The translations under genes and the position numbers were made by a program. From positions 30,681,882 to 30,745,881 of the forward strand of contig OV884059.1 of NCBI GenBank assembly GCA_930367215.1: 64,000 bases of DNA, given 5' to 3'. Below the pieces are notes generated by a model. That model had not been told where the DNA came from, made no database searches, and was given only the letters and a program-made list of their open reading frames with translations. The DNA is from Pollenia angustigena. Its lineage: Eukaryota > Arthropoda > Insecta > Diptera > Polleniidae. Below are positions 54,365 through 64,000 of this stretch, one piece after another; within the stretch, counting starts at the first letter, position 1; each line of letters begins with the position of its first letter.

Positions 54365-56407
54365 GCTAAAACTACTTAGTATTTTTAGTGCATTAACGCG
54401 CATTTCGTCCTTGGCAAAATAACGGGCTTATATTTCACCCAATGATTCATTTTTGCCAGTGTATTTTAGTAAAGTATTATTTGCGTCTCTTCAGAACTAC
54501 TTGGAACGGAGTCAAGTTTTATTTGGCGAATATTTATGGCAAGCTTGTTGACTAATTAAAGGTAATTATAAAGTCGTGACGTTGAGGAAACTTTGCCGCT
54601 TATCATCTTAGGCCACTTCAGGCACCTAACTTTGTCTTTTTAGTCCCGTTCGAAATATCCCCAGAGATGATATCTGTATTTTTAATTGTTTTCAGTTTTA
54701 ATACAAGAACACGCGCCTTTAAAAGCGATTTGTATTTACATCGTTCATTATCGTTCATGTTTTTTAACTTTTATTATGTTTTAATTTGACATTCTTCATT
54801 AAAAGTTTAGGGTTTCCCAATATAACAATTAAAAAACTACTTAAATTGCGGGTTCATTTACAACAAAAACAACGAAAACGTATATAAATTACACATTATT
54901 AAAAATGTTTTAAATGTTTTAAATGCCCAAATAACAGGTTTAGTCGATACTCAAAAAATGGATATTAAATAATGACCGACTTGAGCCAAGTTAAAAAAAA
55001 ACCGGCATAAACCTGTGGAATAATAAACGTTCGATTTCCCTTACTTTTACCCATTATTAACATACTATATTCAGGACAACTGCTTATTTCAAAGTGTTAT
55101 TTCAAAAGCAAAACTTCTTACAAATTACAAAAAAAAACCAGAATAAAAAAAAATCAACGGTCTACACTGTCGATTAGTTAAGAAAAGTAAAATGACAAAT
55201 TACAAAAGTCTTATTAGAAAATTACCGCACTTTAGATAATTTGCAGATTTTAATAAAAAAAAAGAAAAAAATTATTTCCGCAAATTTACTTTTTTTGTTG
55301 TTGGTGGTAGCATGTTGCAAAACTACAAAAAAAAAAAAATTAACAGTCATAAAGAAATATTTTCATCTCATCAAAAAATCATAACATTTTAATAATGCAG
55401 AACACATTTCTTCACAAATACACATGGACAAAAAGTTATTACAACTTAATGTTTCCATGTATTAGTAAAAGTATCATTAAAACACATTCACACAAATCAC
55501 ATACTCTTACAAATACTTAGACCACATCCATAAATACAAGTGGGTATGATATCACTTCGTAACAGTACAAGGCACATTAGACGCTTCTGCATACAAATTT
55601 GTGTGAAGTATCTGTATGTGTGTCTGTGTGTGCGTATTGCCATTATAAATACACTGATAAATTCCATTTGCCCACAAGGGGATCAATAAACTTGCAATAA
55701 TATCAAAAGTTGTCTTACAAATACGATTCTCATATTTTAGTTGTTATTGTTGCTGTTCTTTGCCAAAATGATTTTATTTCTTCTTTTTTTTGCGTCTTTT
55801 CCGTTTCCTTTCCTCTTTTTCACCTACCAATACTTTTTTTAAACATTATAATCTTTAAGCAATTTCCATAAAATGGAAAGCAAATATTCGTCCGTCTGTC
55901 TTTCTGTCTGTCTGTCTGTCTGTCCGTTTGTATGGCTGGCTACTTGTCTGTCTGTTAGTGAGCGAGCGTAAGTGTTTACAAAGTATCTTACAAATATGAA
56001 AATATTTAATGTGTATTTGCTGGGTGCAAATTCTGAACACATAAACGCCACATAAATCAGATTTATTTTTTTGTGATTTTATATTTTGATTTCTTTTTTT
56101 TTACTCTTTTTTTATTATTCAGTGTGAGACTTAAGTTTTTTTTTAAGTTTTCTTTAAGGACATCAGGGCGTTAAGAAAGAATATTTTTTTTTTGTTTTTT
56201 TGATATAAACAAATTTAAGGAAATACAATTTGCTAGTAATTTATACAAATAACATTCGAAGGCAACCCAGCGAAGAAAAACTGGATTCAATAAAAATGAG
56301 GCTTGTAAATGTCATCGAAGCAAATAAGCAAATTATAACCCTAACGAAATTTTAAAGATGTTAAAACATCGTTTTCAGGTGTGAAAGTTTAATTACATTA
56401 GCATTCT
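54365..56407. other. No gene seen; CTGT microsatellite
   Basis: A CTGT/GTCT simple repeat lies at 55890-55950. The Thr-Asp-Arg-Gln frame on the minus strand is its product. Otherwise AT-rich non-coding DNA. Confidence 0.5.
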
Positions 56408-56700
56408 GCACAGAAAAAAATAGAAATTGATTTCAATTAAAAAACTTGTTGTTGTAGTTGTTTCTTTGGCCAGAGTGATGAATTTATGAATGTTATTTTT
56501 GTCATGATATTAATTAAAAAATTAATTAAATTTGCAATCGTTAACAAATTAATAGTATAAATTAAATATTTTTTTTTAAATTTGCGACATTTTCTGCAGT
56601 AACAATGTGGATTTTATTAAACGTTTAATTCAGTTGATTAAATTTTTAATTAAAACTGATTTTATCTTTGATTAATAGTTTAATTGAAACAAAATTTGAC
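56408..56700. mobile_element. CACAGAAAAAA family element, copy at 56.4 kb
   Basis: Left CACAGAAAAAAATAGAAATT then GATTTCAATTAAAAAACTTG. The right half has ATTAATTAAATTTGC and GTTTAATTGAAACAAAATTT, inverted to the left. Similar to 15836-16135. The right terminus is eroded. Confidence 0.5.
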
Positions 56701-56734
56701 GAGAAGTAGATGATTAGTCAGCTGCAGCAGGTAA

Positions 56735-57166
56735 GATTGCACTGTCTTAGTTCTTGGAGTATCGATCAGTCTATTGTTATTTTGCCTTCAATCAGTTACC
56801 TTAATCGGTTGTTGTTCCAGCTAAGTAGATAATTAGTCTGCTAAACGAGGTCCTAGAATAATGGGGCTGCCATCTGTAGTTGCCGATTTTGGTGTAGTGG
56901 TAGGGAACCTTGCTAATCTTTTATTCCTGGTGTTTTTCCTAGGGGTTGATATGGCTGCCTGACTTTTGCCATGATGTTATCCCCTTTTCCGGGGGGAGGG
57001 TGTGTCAGGAAGCTTCTTGGATGGATTGTTTGGAGGGGGATTGAATCCAATTAATTTTTCAAGCTCGAAAACCCAAATGGAAAATTTTCGTCCTCTGCCG
57101 GGATCGAACCTGGGATGCTTGGTTTTGTAGGCAAGCACTTTACGCACTATACCACGCCATCAAAAA
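56735..57166 (-). mobile_element. tRNA-derived SINE with all three tRNA-like arms
   Basis: Minus-strand head GATGGCGTGGTATAGTGCG carries an A box (TGGTATAGTGC). The anticodon-like arm is GCTTG/CAAGC around a 10-nt loop. The T arm is CCAGGTTCGATCCCGG with a perfect B box (GGTTCGATCCC). The ~340-bp unrelated body ends near two related segments, GTAGATAATTAGTCTGCT and GTAGATGATTAGTCAGCT, 118 bp apart. RNA polymerase III would transcribe leftward. Too long and diverged to be a tRNA gene. Confidence 0.78.
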
Positions 57167-57229
57167 TATAGGCAATGAAAATTAACTTGAGAAGCTGGAA
57201 AAAAATCAAAGTGGTCTTAGTTCAGGTTC

Positions 57230-57416
57230 ACACCAGCGTTTAAAAAACAGCAGTCAAAGTAGAAAACTGCCATTGCTTCCAGTTCTTCATTGGCCAAATA
57301 AAAACGGTTGCTTTTACGTCGAAGTCATTAAAAAAGCTAAAAGCTGTACACAAATTATTGTTTTTTGTTCGACAGTTTTCGGTTTCGACTGTAGTCTTTT
57401 AAACCCTGGTTCACCC
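57230..57416 (+). mobile_element. Short inverted-repeat element, copy 2 (relative at 10786)
   Basis: Left AGGTTCACACCAGCGTTTAA and right (inverted) GGGTGAACCAGGGTTTAAAA, with AACAGCAGTC / GACTGTAGTC inside. Shares CATTGGCCAA, GTTGCTTTTAC, AAGCTGTACACAA and GTTCGACAGTTTTC with 10786-11008. Confidence 0.65.
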
Positions 57417-57639
57417 AATGATTGTCTGTTTATCGATTTCGAACGAAAACCTCGTTCGATTAACTCACATGTAAAACATATTTTTTTTATATTGTTTTTG
57501 TTTTAAATATAAGTTTAGTGAACGAAATCTTTGTTCGGAAATAGATGAACTGGCATTGAGTTCATCGGTAGGAGGGGAAGAGAACATGCTATTCTTTTTT
57601 CCCCTCTCATTAATAAGTTCAGACTTTTTGAAAGAAAAC

Positions 57640-57860
57640 TTTCATAGTGTAAGCCCAGACTTAAGATCGCTTACTCTGTCAGCCATAATCTTAGGAGAAC
57701 TGGCGATTTTAAATTTCCAAGTATTGGCTAAACCCCGGGAAAAACATATCTTAACTATAAGTTCTCTAAAAAAGGCTGAGTTCCAAACGTCGGTTGCAAA
57801 GTCTGCTTTGACACGTTTCATCTTTTGATGCTCAACTCTAATGTTTTTAGGTGAGAGAAG
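57640..57860 (-). pseudogene. Unidentified coding-like remnant
   Basis: A minus-strand frame from about 57860 reads Leu-Ser-Pro-Lys-Asn-Ile-Arg-Val-Glu-His-Gln-Lys-Met-Lys-Arg-Val-Lys. It continues Trp-Asn-Ser-Ala-Phe-Phe-Arg-Glu-Leu-Ile and Ala-Ser-Ser-Pro-Lys-Ile-Met-Ala-Asp to a stop near 57654. It is open for about 70 codons with gene-like composition. I do not recognise it. It could be the end of a transposon or retroelement protein, or chance. Confidence 0.3.
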
Positions 57861-60779
57861 AAAGAAGAAAGGGGGTTAGTACGGAGATACCTGTACTCGG
57901 TCAGTACGCTTTGTGTTTTTATTTGTTGGTAAATGCACAAAGATGGCTGCATTTAATTTTTTTATTTTCTTTTTCTCTTTGATTCGCTGTTAATAAAATT
58001 GTTGTTGTTTTAAACCGAAAAAATTCGAAACCGATTGCTGCGTGTGATTATATTGGCATCTTGACAAGGGAATTGAAAAGAAGTTGAGCATCACATCTAC
58101 AATGCAGCCGTGTTGATTATTATAATGTTTTTGTCCCAAAGTGCACCAGAAAAGTACTCGATGCGTACTTAATAAGAATGCTGTGCATCGTTAAACTTGA
58201 TGATATATTTTTGACTTGTGCTGCAAAGTATTATGATGTCTTGGAATTCAGCCATACCAAAAATTTGTTTTTTGATTTTAAAATTATGTTTTATTTGTTT
58301 GTAATCTGCCGCTTAATTTGGAAAGCAAATATTAAAAATAAAAATGCAATTTTATAAAACTTCGTTTTCTTTATAGTTTTGTTTGCTTGGTTGCATTAAT
58401 GTTGTAGGTAAGTGAGTGTATTATTCAAAATAGTGGCTTGTAATGTACAGATGATATTGCAACACATCAACTTTTGCATATTTCATGATTACATGTGGTG
58501 TAAATGGCTAAAACGTCATGTACTTTTATGTACACAATCACTTGTCTTCTTTCGCTATACATTTGTCTGGATTTAATTTTTATGTTTTTTTTTCTCTTTG
58601 TCTGCTTTATTTTCTTTTTCTATACGATGTATTACATGTGTTTTGCTTTTCAATCGTTCACTAAGGCCGGCTACAAATGACACATCATTGCGGCTCCACA
58701 CACTCAAACACTCTGCCAGCCAGCCAGCCAGCGAGTCAGTCCAATATGTTGTTTGAATTTCAATAAAAATGAGGGTGGTAGTTTGGGCGCATACTGAATT
58801 AGCCTACTTTGCGGCTGTGGTTATTACAACTTTATGTAGAGGGCATAGCAAGCACTCTATCTAAATATTTATGAAATTATAAGTAGTTGTGCAGTTGAGA
58901 AATGTTTTGTGTAACTGCTAGCATTTGTTATAAACTACTTATTTATGGAGGAAATGTAAAACTATTACGACATTTAAATACATACGTTTTGTTTTAGGTA
59001 AAACGAGTTTTCCCTTAATCAAATCAAGTTAAACAAAATTTAAAGACACATTAAGCAAATATTTAGCATTATAGAATAAGAATTGTGCTAAGGAATAATA
59101 ATTGCTTTCTTTATAAATTATTTTTCCTTGCATTAAGGCTTCATAAAACTTAATTAGTTCTTTAAGGAAAATTTTTTATTATTACTTCGAATATTTGCCA
59201 AATGTGCTTTATGCAATCTAGTGTACTAAATGCGTAGCGAGGCAAAAGTGCGTTTAGTTGTTGTGGTAGTTTGACAACAGCCATTATGAAACAAATGTGT
59301 TTTTTTTTTTTTTTCTTTCTTTTATAGCAAAAACATTTTCGAGTGTAATGCGAAACGACAAGAGGGCGTTTAAAAAGTTGTTTAAACTTGTCAGGGTTAT
59401 AAAAAGTGCTTAAAAATGCATGTTACAAGAAAAGGAAAACATATTGCAAATAACTATAATGAAAGACATATTTACAAATGTATTCATGCAACATATTACT
59501 ACAAGTTACATATTGTGGTAAGTTTAACAACACTTGAGGGGGAACTGAAACAAATTCCACAAAAATCTAATAAATTTGTAACAAATCACTAAGATGTGAA
59601 ACAATTTTTTAATTTCCCTCCAATGAATTTGCATAAAATAAGCGTTAGTTTCGACTTCAAAATTTATAGCTGCACAAAATTAAAATATAAAAACGCACAT
59701 TAAAGAAATTTATAACCATTTTAAGAGATTCTTTCTTTTCTCCCGCTACTCACACCCACCAAATAGAAAACCGAAAAAACCAATCACGCACCAACAATGA
59801 CTTTAAGCACCCAAATAGAAGAAGAAAAAACGAAAACTGTCAATAGCAATGAGCTCAAGGATACCAACAACAACAAAAAAATATCGACAGAAAACAAAAT
59901 GAAAAACTGAATGAATTTAAACAATGCCATCCATGAATCACTAACAAAAGGCAAAATAAAAACAAAATTGAAAATGTTTCAACACTTGAAAAATCAACTA
60001 ACAATTTTGTATTTGTATTTGTATAATTTAACAATGGCATTTTTCGGTTTTCTTCAACATTTTATTTATACCATACCATTTTAAACATGACAATAGATAG
60101 CAACAACTAACAGTCAACAAAACTTTGGCACATTGTTAACCAGACCAACAACAGAGAGCAGCAAATGGTTTGAGAGAAAGAGAAACAAACTTTGTCGTAT
60201 TGGCAGGCAAATAATAGCAAAAATTATTTTATCACGTTGCTATAAAGGCCTGGAAATTGTTACCAAATAGTTGTTGTTGTTTGAGAAAATTAATTTATAA
60301 TGAAAAAGAAAAAAAACGCTAAGAGAGACAGAAACTTTTTGTGCAAATTTAAGCGAACATTTTTATCTCTAACCATCCATAAAACTGTCTATTTAACGCC
60401 GTTTATTGTCAACAGTTTTACAATACTTGAGACTTGTGCTTGGGTCAGCATTTCTTTTATCGATAGTGCAGTCAATTGCTATTTTTATTAAACTCTGTGT
60501 GCCGTTTAAGATTTTAATTGAAATAAATACGAAGTAAGAATTATTCCAAATAACCGAATACTCTTGTTAATAGAATTACACAAAAACAAACGAGAAAAAA
60601 TAATTATATAATATCTGTTAAAAAGGACGATTAGATTAAGAATTATCGACATATTTTAGATCATTATGTAGAATTAAGTACTTTAAAACACGTACTTTTT
60701 TCGTCTTAAGTGAAAGGACGAACCTCCAATCTATATGTTATGTTCCCCATAAGTCCGTGAACATTTAATTTAATTTTGT
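57861..60779. other. No gene seen
   Basis: AT-rich DNA. TAAGGCCGGCTACAAATGAC at 58670 looks like the left end of a TAA-type MITE, but its inverted partner was not found. A CCAG repeat lies at 58719-58735. No exon-like segments. Confidence 0.4.
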
Positions 60780-62240
60780 AAGTTCAATAATATAAAAAAA
60801 TCAGAAAGTACCAAATAAAAAACCAATAAGTACCAAATAGACTGGTCTTATAATTCATCAATAACTCTGGACTCTGCATAATGAATGTTATATTTCTAGG
60901 TTTTATATTAATAAAAATTCAAAAAGTACCAGTTAAAAAAATGATTCTCGTTCACTCAGTACCAGTTGAAAAACAAAAAAGTACCAAAAAGTTCCCTTGT
61001 ATAGATTCTCATCCACTCAGGCAATGTCCTGTTTTATTTTATATTTCTACGCTTATATCGGGTGTTTTTTTTACAGGTTTGTTTTTCGAATAGAGATAAA
61101 ACTGGCATTTTGTGGTCAAATCTGGCAACTCTAATGTCATTTATGTTCAGTTTGGTTTGCCATTTCATCATGAACAGGTTGACAAAAGAACAACGCTTGA
61201 AAATCGTGCAAATTTATTTCGAAAATAACGGTTCAGTTCGCGAAGTTTACTGATTTTCATCGCAAAATTTTGTTCAGTGATGAGGCTCATTTTTGGTTGA
61301 ATGGCTTCGTCAACAAGCAAAATCGCCGCATTTGGAGTGAAGAGAATCCACATGAGACCCTTGAGACGCCATTACATCCACAAAAACTGACTGTTTGGTG
61401 TGCTCTTTGGGCTGGTGGAGTCATTGGGCCATACTTCTTCCGAAATAATGCTGGAGAGGCAGTTACCGTTAATGGAGACCGGTATAGAGCCATGATAACC
61501 GACTATTTTGTTCCCGAATTGGATGGCATAAATGTGGATGAGTTGTGGTTCCAACAAGACGGCGCTACATGCCACATCATATTTAAACATTAATGGCATA
61601 AAATTATCCTTCCAATAAAGCCAAATTGATGGTCATTAAAACGATTTTCTTGTGTTTTATTTCAATTCGAAGTTCTATACCACAGAAAAAAACACCCGAT
61701 ATTAACAAAATTTAAGAAAAGTACCAGTCTTAGATCAAAAAAGTACCAAAACACTTTTCCTTACAGATTCTTATTCATCTTATGTTGCTAGGTCCAATAT
61801 TAAGGAAAATTCAAATCAAAAAGTACCTGTTAAAGAACAAAAAAGTACCAAAAAGTACCCTTTTATAGATTCTCATCCAGTTAGAACATTGCACGTTTAA
61901 TTTTTTATTTCTAGGTTTAATATTAACAGAAAATCTTTAAAAATTACCAGTTTTAGATTAATAAAGTCCAGTTAGGACATTGCACGTTTAATTTTTTATT
62001 TCTTGGTTTAATATTAACAAAAAAACTTTAAAAATTACCAGTTTTAGATTAATAAAGTACCAAAACACTTCCCCTTTTTCACCCAGGACCATTCATGTTT
62101 AATTTTATGTTGCTAGGTCCAATATTAACGAAAATTCAAGTCGAAAAGTACAAGTTAAAGTACAAAAAAGTACCATCTTGTTTCATCTAAAGGCTCTCAT
62201 TCACTCAGGACTCTGCCCATATTTATATTTCTAAGTTCAA
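60780..62240 (+). repeat. Second array of the ~118-bp AAGTACCA unit
   Basis: Units match those at 6440-7729 (AAGTACCAGTT, AAAAAAGTACCAAAAAGTTC, AGATTCTCATCCACTCAGG, GGTCCAATATTAA). A 62-bp segment with TTAAAAATTACCAGTTTTAG is repeated near 61930 and 62030. Interrupted by the mariner at 61058-61699. Same orientation as the left array. Confidence 0.85.
61058..61699 (+). pseudogene. Mariner-like element, deleted, with TA target duplication
   Basis: TCGGGTGTTTTTTTTA and the inverted TCGGGTGTTTTTTTCT are flanked by TA (61056-61057, 61700-61701). Coding starts at 61170 with Met-Asn-Arg-Leu-Thr-Lys-Glu-Gln-Arg-Leu, is interrupted, and resumes Phe-Ser-Asp-Glu-Ala-His-Phe-Trp-Leu-Asn-Gly. It continues Trp-Cys-Ala-Leu-Trp-Ala-Gly-Gly-Val-Ile-Gly to Phe-Gln-Gln-Asp-Gly-Ala-Thr-Cys-His. 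The C-terminal catalytic Asp region is deleted. At 642 bp, about half of an intact mariner, it is inactive but mobilisable in principle. Confidence 0.9.
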
Positions 62241-62379
62241 AATTATAGAATATTCAAAGAAATTTAATTTGCCGTATCTCCCCTTTTTGATATATTTTTT
62301 TTTCTCCTTATCGAAGTAACAAAAATGTTAATATTTCAGTGGTAGCCAATAATTAAATACGTTTGTATATGTCAACGAA

Positions 62380-64000
62380 TGTAGAAAAATATTTTCTAAA
62401 AATGTACCAAAACAAGGTAAGAATTTGGTACTTTTCAAATAAGTACCAAAATTGTATTTTTATTTTTTAGATGAGTTAAGAATGTAAAAAAATGTATTTC
62501 TATGTAAAATGTTTTAAAAAAATAGATGAAGCGACAGGAAAGTTCAAGAAATACATGTTTTATTGGTTTACTTCCCAAAAGGCCAGAATTTTAAAAAAAG
62601 TACGAAACACCTGCACGTTTTGTTTTTTAAAGAACAACGATAAGCTTAAATATGTTTAACTTTTTTAGTTTAGGAAGTCTAGCGAATTAACACGTTTCCC
62701 CCCTGTTTTCCTTATTTGAATAAAAAGTACCAAAACGATGTACGAAACGAAGAATAGTACCATATTTATATTTGTATTTTTTAAATAAGTTACGAATGCG
62801 ATAACACTTTTTACTCGTTTATTGAAGGCAAAGATATAAGCTATAACTACAATTAACAATAGTTAATAATATAAGGATTATAATATACAGTGGTTCTTAT
62901 TAGGGCTCTCTAGTATTGTTACCATAATAATATTTGTTTTTTCAAAGAATTAGTTGTTATATGTTAAAGATTAACAAATTAAACGTACATAATTTACTTT
63001 TTGCAATGAAAAATGGTGAAAAAACATTGCTTATTTAATTATGAGGGTGTTTTGTCAAGGGTTAAAAAAAAGGAAACGAAGAATAGTACCATATTTATAT
63101 TTGTATTTTTTAGATAAGTTGCGAATGCAATTACATTTTTGTTATTAAGTTTATTGGTTTAAAAGACAGATGGAGTGACAAAAATAATCCAAAATACAGG
63201 TTTTACCCGTTTACTCCAAAAAGGCCCGAATTTCAAAAAAGTGCCAGAAACCTATCTGTTAATGTTTTTTAGAATAACGACAAGTATTACATTTTTGTTG
63301 TCTCTTTTACTTAAGAAGAAATGAGGTTAGCGAATTTACACGCTTTTACACTTTTTTTTGTAAATAAAAGTTGGATTTCGAAAAAGTACCAAATTATATT
63401 TGCATTTTTTTTGGTAAGTCCCAATTCACACGTTGCAAGTCTTATTGATCAGCTTGCTACTTTATAACGAGAGTGACGAGAGGAAAAGAAACGTTTCTCT
63501 CTCACTCTCTTTCGCCTATAAGGTAGCAAGCTTATCAATAAGCCTTGCAACGTGTGAATTGGCACTAAGTGACGAATGTGATAAAATTTTAATTTCTATG
63601 TTTATTGGTTTAAAAGATAGATGGAATGACAAAAAAACTCCAAAATAAAGGGCCGGAGTTTAAAAAAAGTACCAGACACCTGCTTGTCTATTTTTTTACA
63701 GAACAACGATAAGTATTAAATGGTTTTCATATCTTTTAATTAATCCCCTTTTATGTTAAAAAAAAGTACCAAACGAGGAACGATTATAACCACTTAAACG
63801 TTTGAATTTCGAAAAAGTACCAAATTTATATTTGTATTTTTTAGATAAGTTACGAATGTGAAAGATGGAGTGACAAAGAGTTCTAAAATACAGGTTTTAC
63901 CCGTTTTCTCCAAAAAGGACCGAATTTAAAAACAAGTACCAGAAATCTGCTTTTTTAAAGAACAACGTAAAATAATAAATGTTGCTTGTATCTCTTTAGT
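62380..64000 (+). repeat. Tandem array, ~300-bp unit with AAAAAGTACC motifs
   Basis: ATATTTGTATTTTTTAGATA then AGTTACGAATG recurs at about 62447, 62769, 63094, 63400 and 63823. Units also share CAGGTTTTACCCGTTTACTC, AAAGTACCAGAAACCTGC and AGAACAACGATAAGTATTAA. It follows the 118-bp array and runs off the window. A MITE is inserted at 63418. Confidence 0.75.
63418..63565. mobile_element. MITE with TAA duplication, family H1, copy 2
   Basis: TAA at 63415-63417 and 63566-63568. Inverted ends GTCCCAATTCACACGTTGCA and, inverted, GTGCCAATTCACACGTTGCA extend about 50 bp (CTTATTGAT, GCTTGCTAC). The interior CTTTCGCCTATAAGGTAGCA is related to 34652-34948. Neighbouring array units show the empty site (TAAGTTACGAATG). 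Confidence 0.85.

Noticed and set aside
57075..57166. Functional tRNA gene
   Set aside because: Arms are tRNA-like, but the sequence continues as a ~430-bp SINE body and the acceptor stem does not close.
58670..58700. Left end of a further TAA-type MITE
   Set aside because: No inverted partner end was found within the following kilobases.

Overview
The window looks like the deep intronic, repeat-packed DNA of a higher fly, probably a calyptrate (blow fly, house fly or flesh fly type). It is very AT-rich and its only plausible host coding pieces are short exons with GT/AG splice sites. Nearly everything else is transposon relics, non-autonomous elements, SINE-like repeats, satellites and microsatellites. 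The species assignment is inference; no orthologue was searched.

Host gene. A minus-strand gene appears to run through the left part. One exon (13670-13872) encodes a PHD finger with Pygopus-like zinc-ligand spacing. A second (8807-8950) is a clean 48-codon exon with good splice sites, in phase with the first. Two short candidate exons (6156-6208 and 6044-6107) may follow. No other convincing host exon was found, so the right 50 kb is read as a long 5' intron or intergenic DNA.

Layout. 1-6 kb: old dispersed repeats, an ATGT microsatellite and two members of an inverted-repeat family. 6-8 kb: a roughly 118-bp tandem array carrying two inserted elements. 10-13 kb: a LINE tail, a long hairpin, a mariner remnant broken by a SINE, and a tRNA-like repeat. 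15-23.6 kb: two satellite arrays in opposite orientation, forming arms of a large inverted repeat, with SINE-like copies and inverted-repeat elements between and beside them. 25-30 kb: an RTE-like LINE with few lesions and a decayed jockey-like LINE interrupted by an inverted-repeat element. 32.7 kb: a repeat with a 5S-rRNA-like segment. 33-46 kb: two minus-strand copies of one further LINE family, several 3-bp-TSD elements, an alternating satellite and a 29-bp minisatellite. 46-54 kb: nested DNA transposons, mariner, pogo-like, hAT-like and Helitron-like. 56-64 kb: a tRNA-derived SINE, an unidentified reading-frame remnant, and a second copy of the 118-bp array, broken by a mariner and continuing off the window.

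Most notable signal. A repeat family present in six copies carries, in four of them (5773-5837, 30575-30638, 41418-41481, 46049-46112), what reads as a type I hammerhead self-cleaving ribozyme. It has the CUGAUGA and GAAA core boxes, a 4-bp stem II, a very short stem III and a two-part stem I that shows compensatory change between copies. The ribozyme lies between inverted arms of about 55 bp or more. This suggests a Penelope-like or retrozyme-like non-autonomous element with DNA-transposon-like architecture. No reverse transcriptase of its own is visible here.

The mobile elements do not work together as a pathway. They form a layered insertion record: SINE in mariner, mariner in the hammerhead family, inverted-repeat element in jockey, hAT-like element with an inner element, mariner and 3-bp-TSD elements in tandem arrays.
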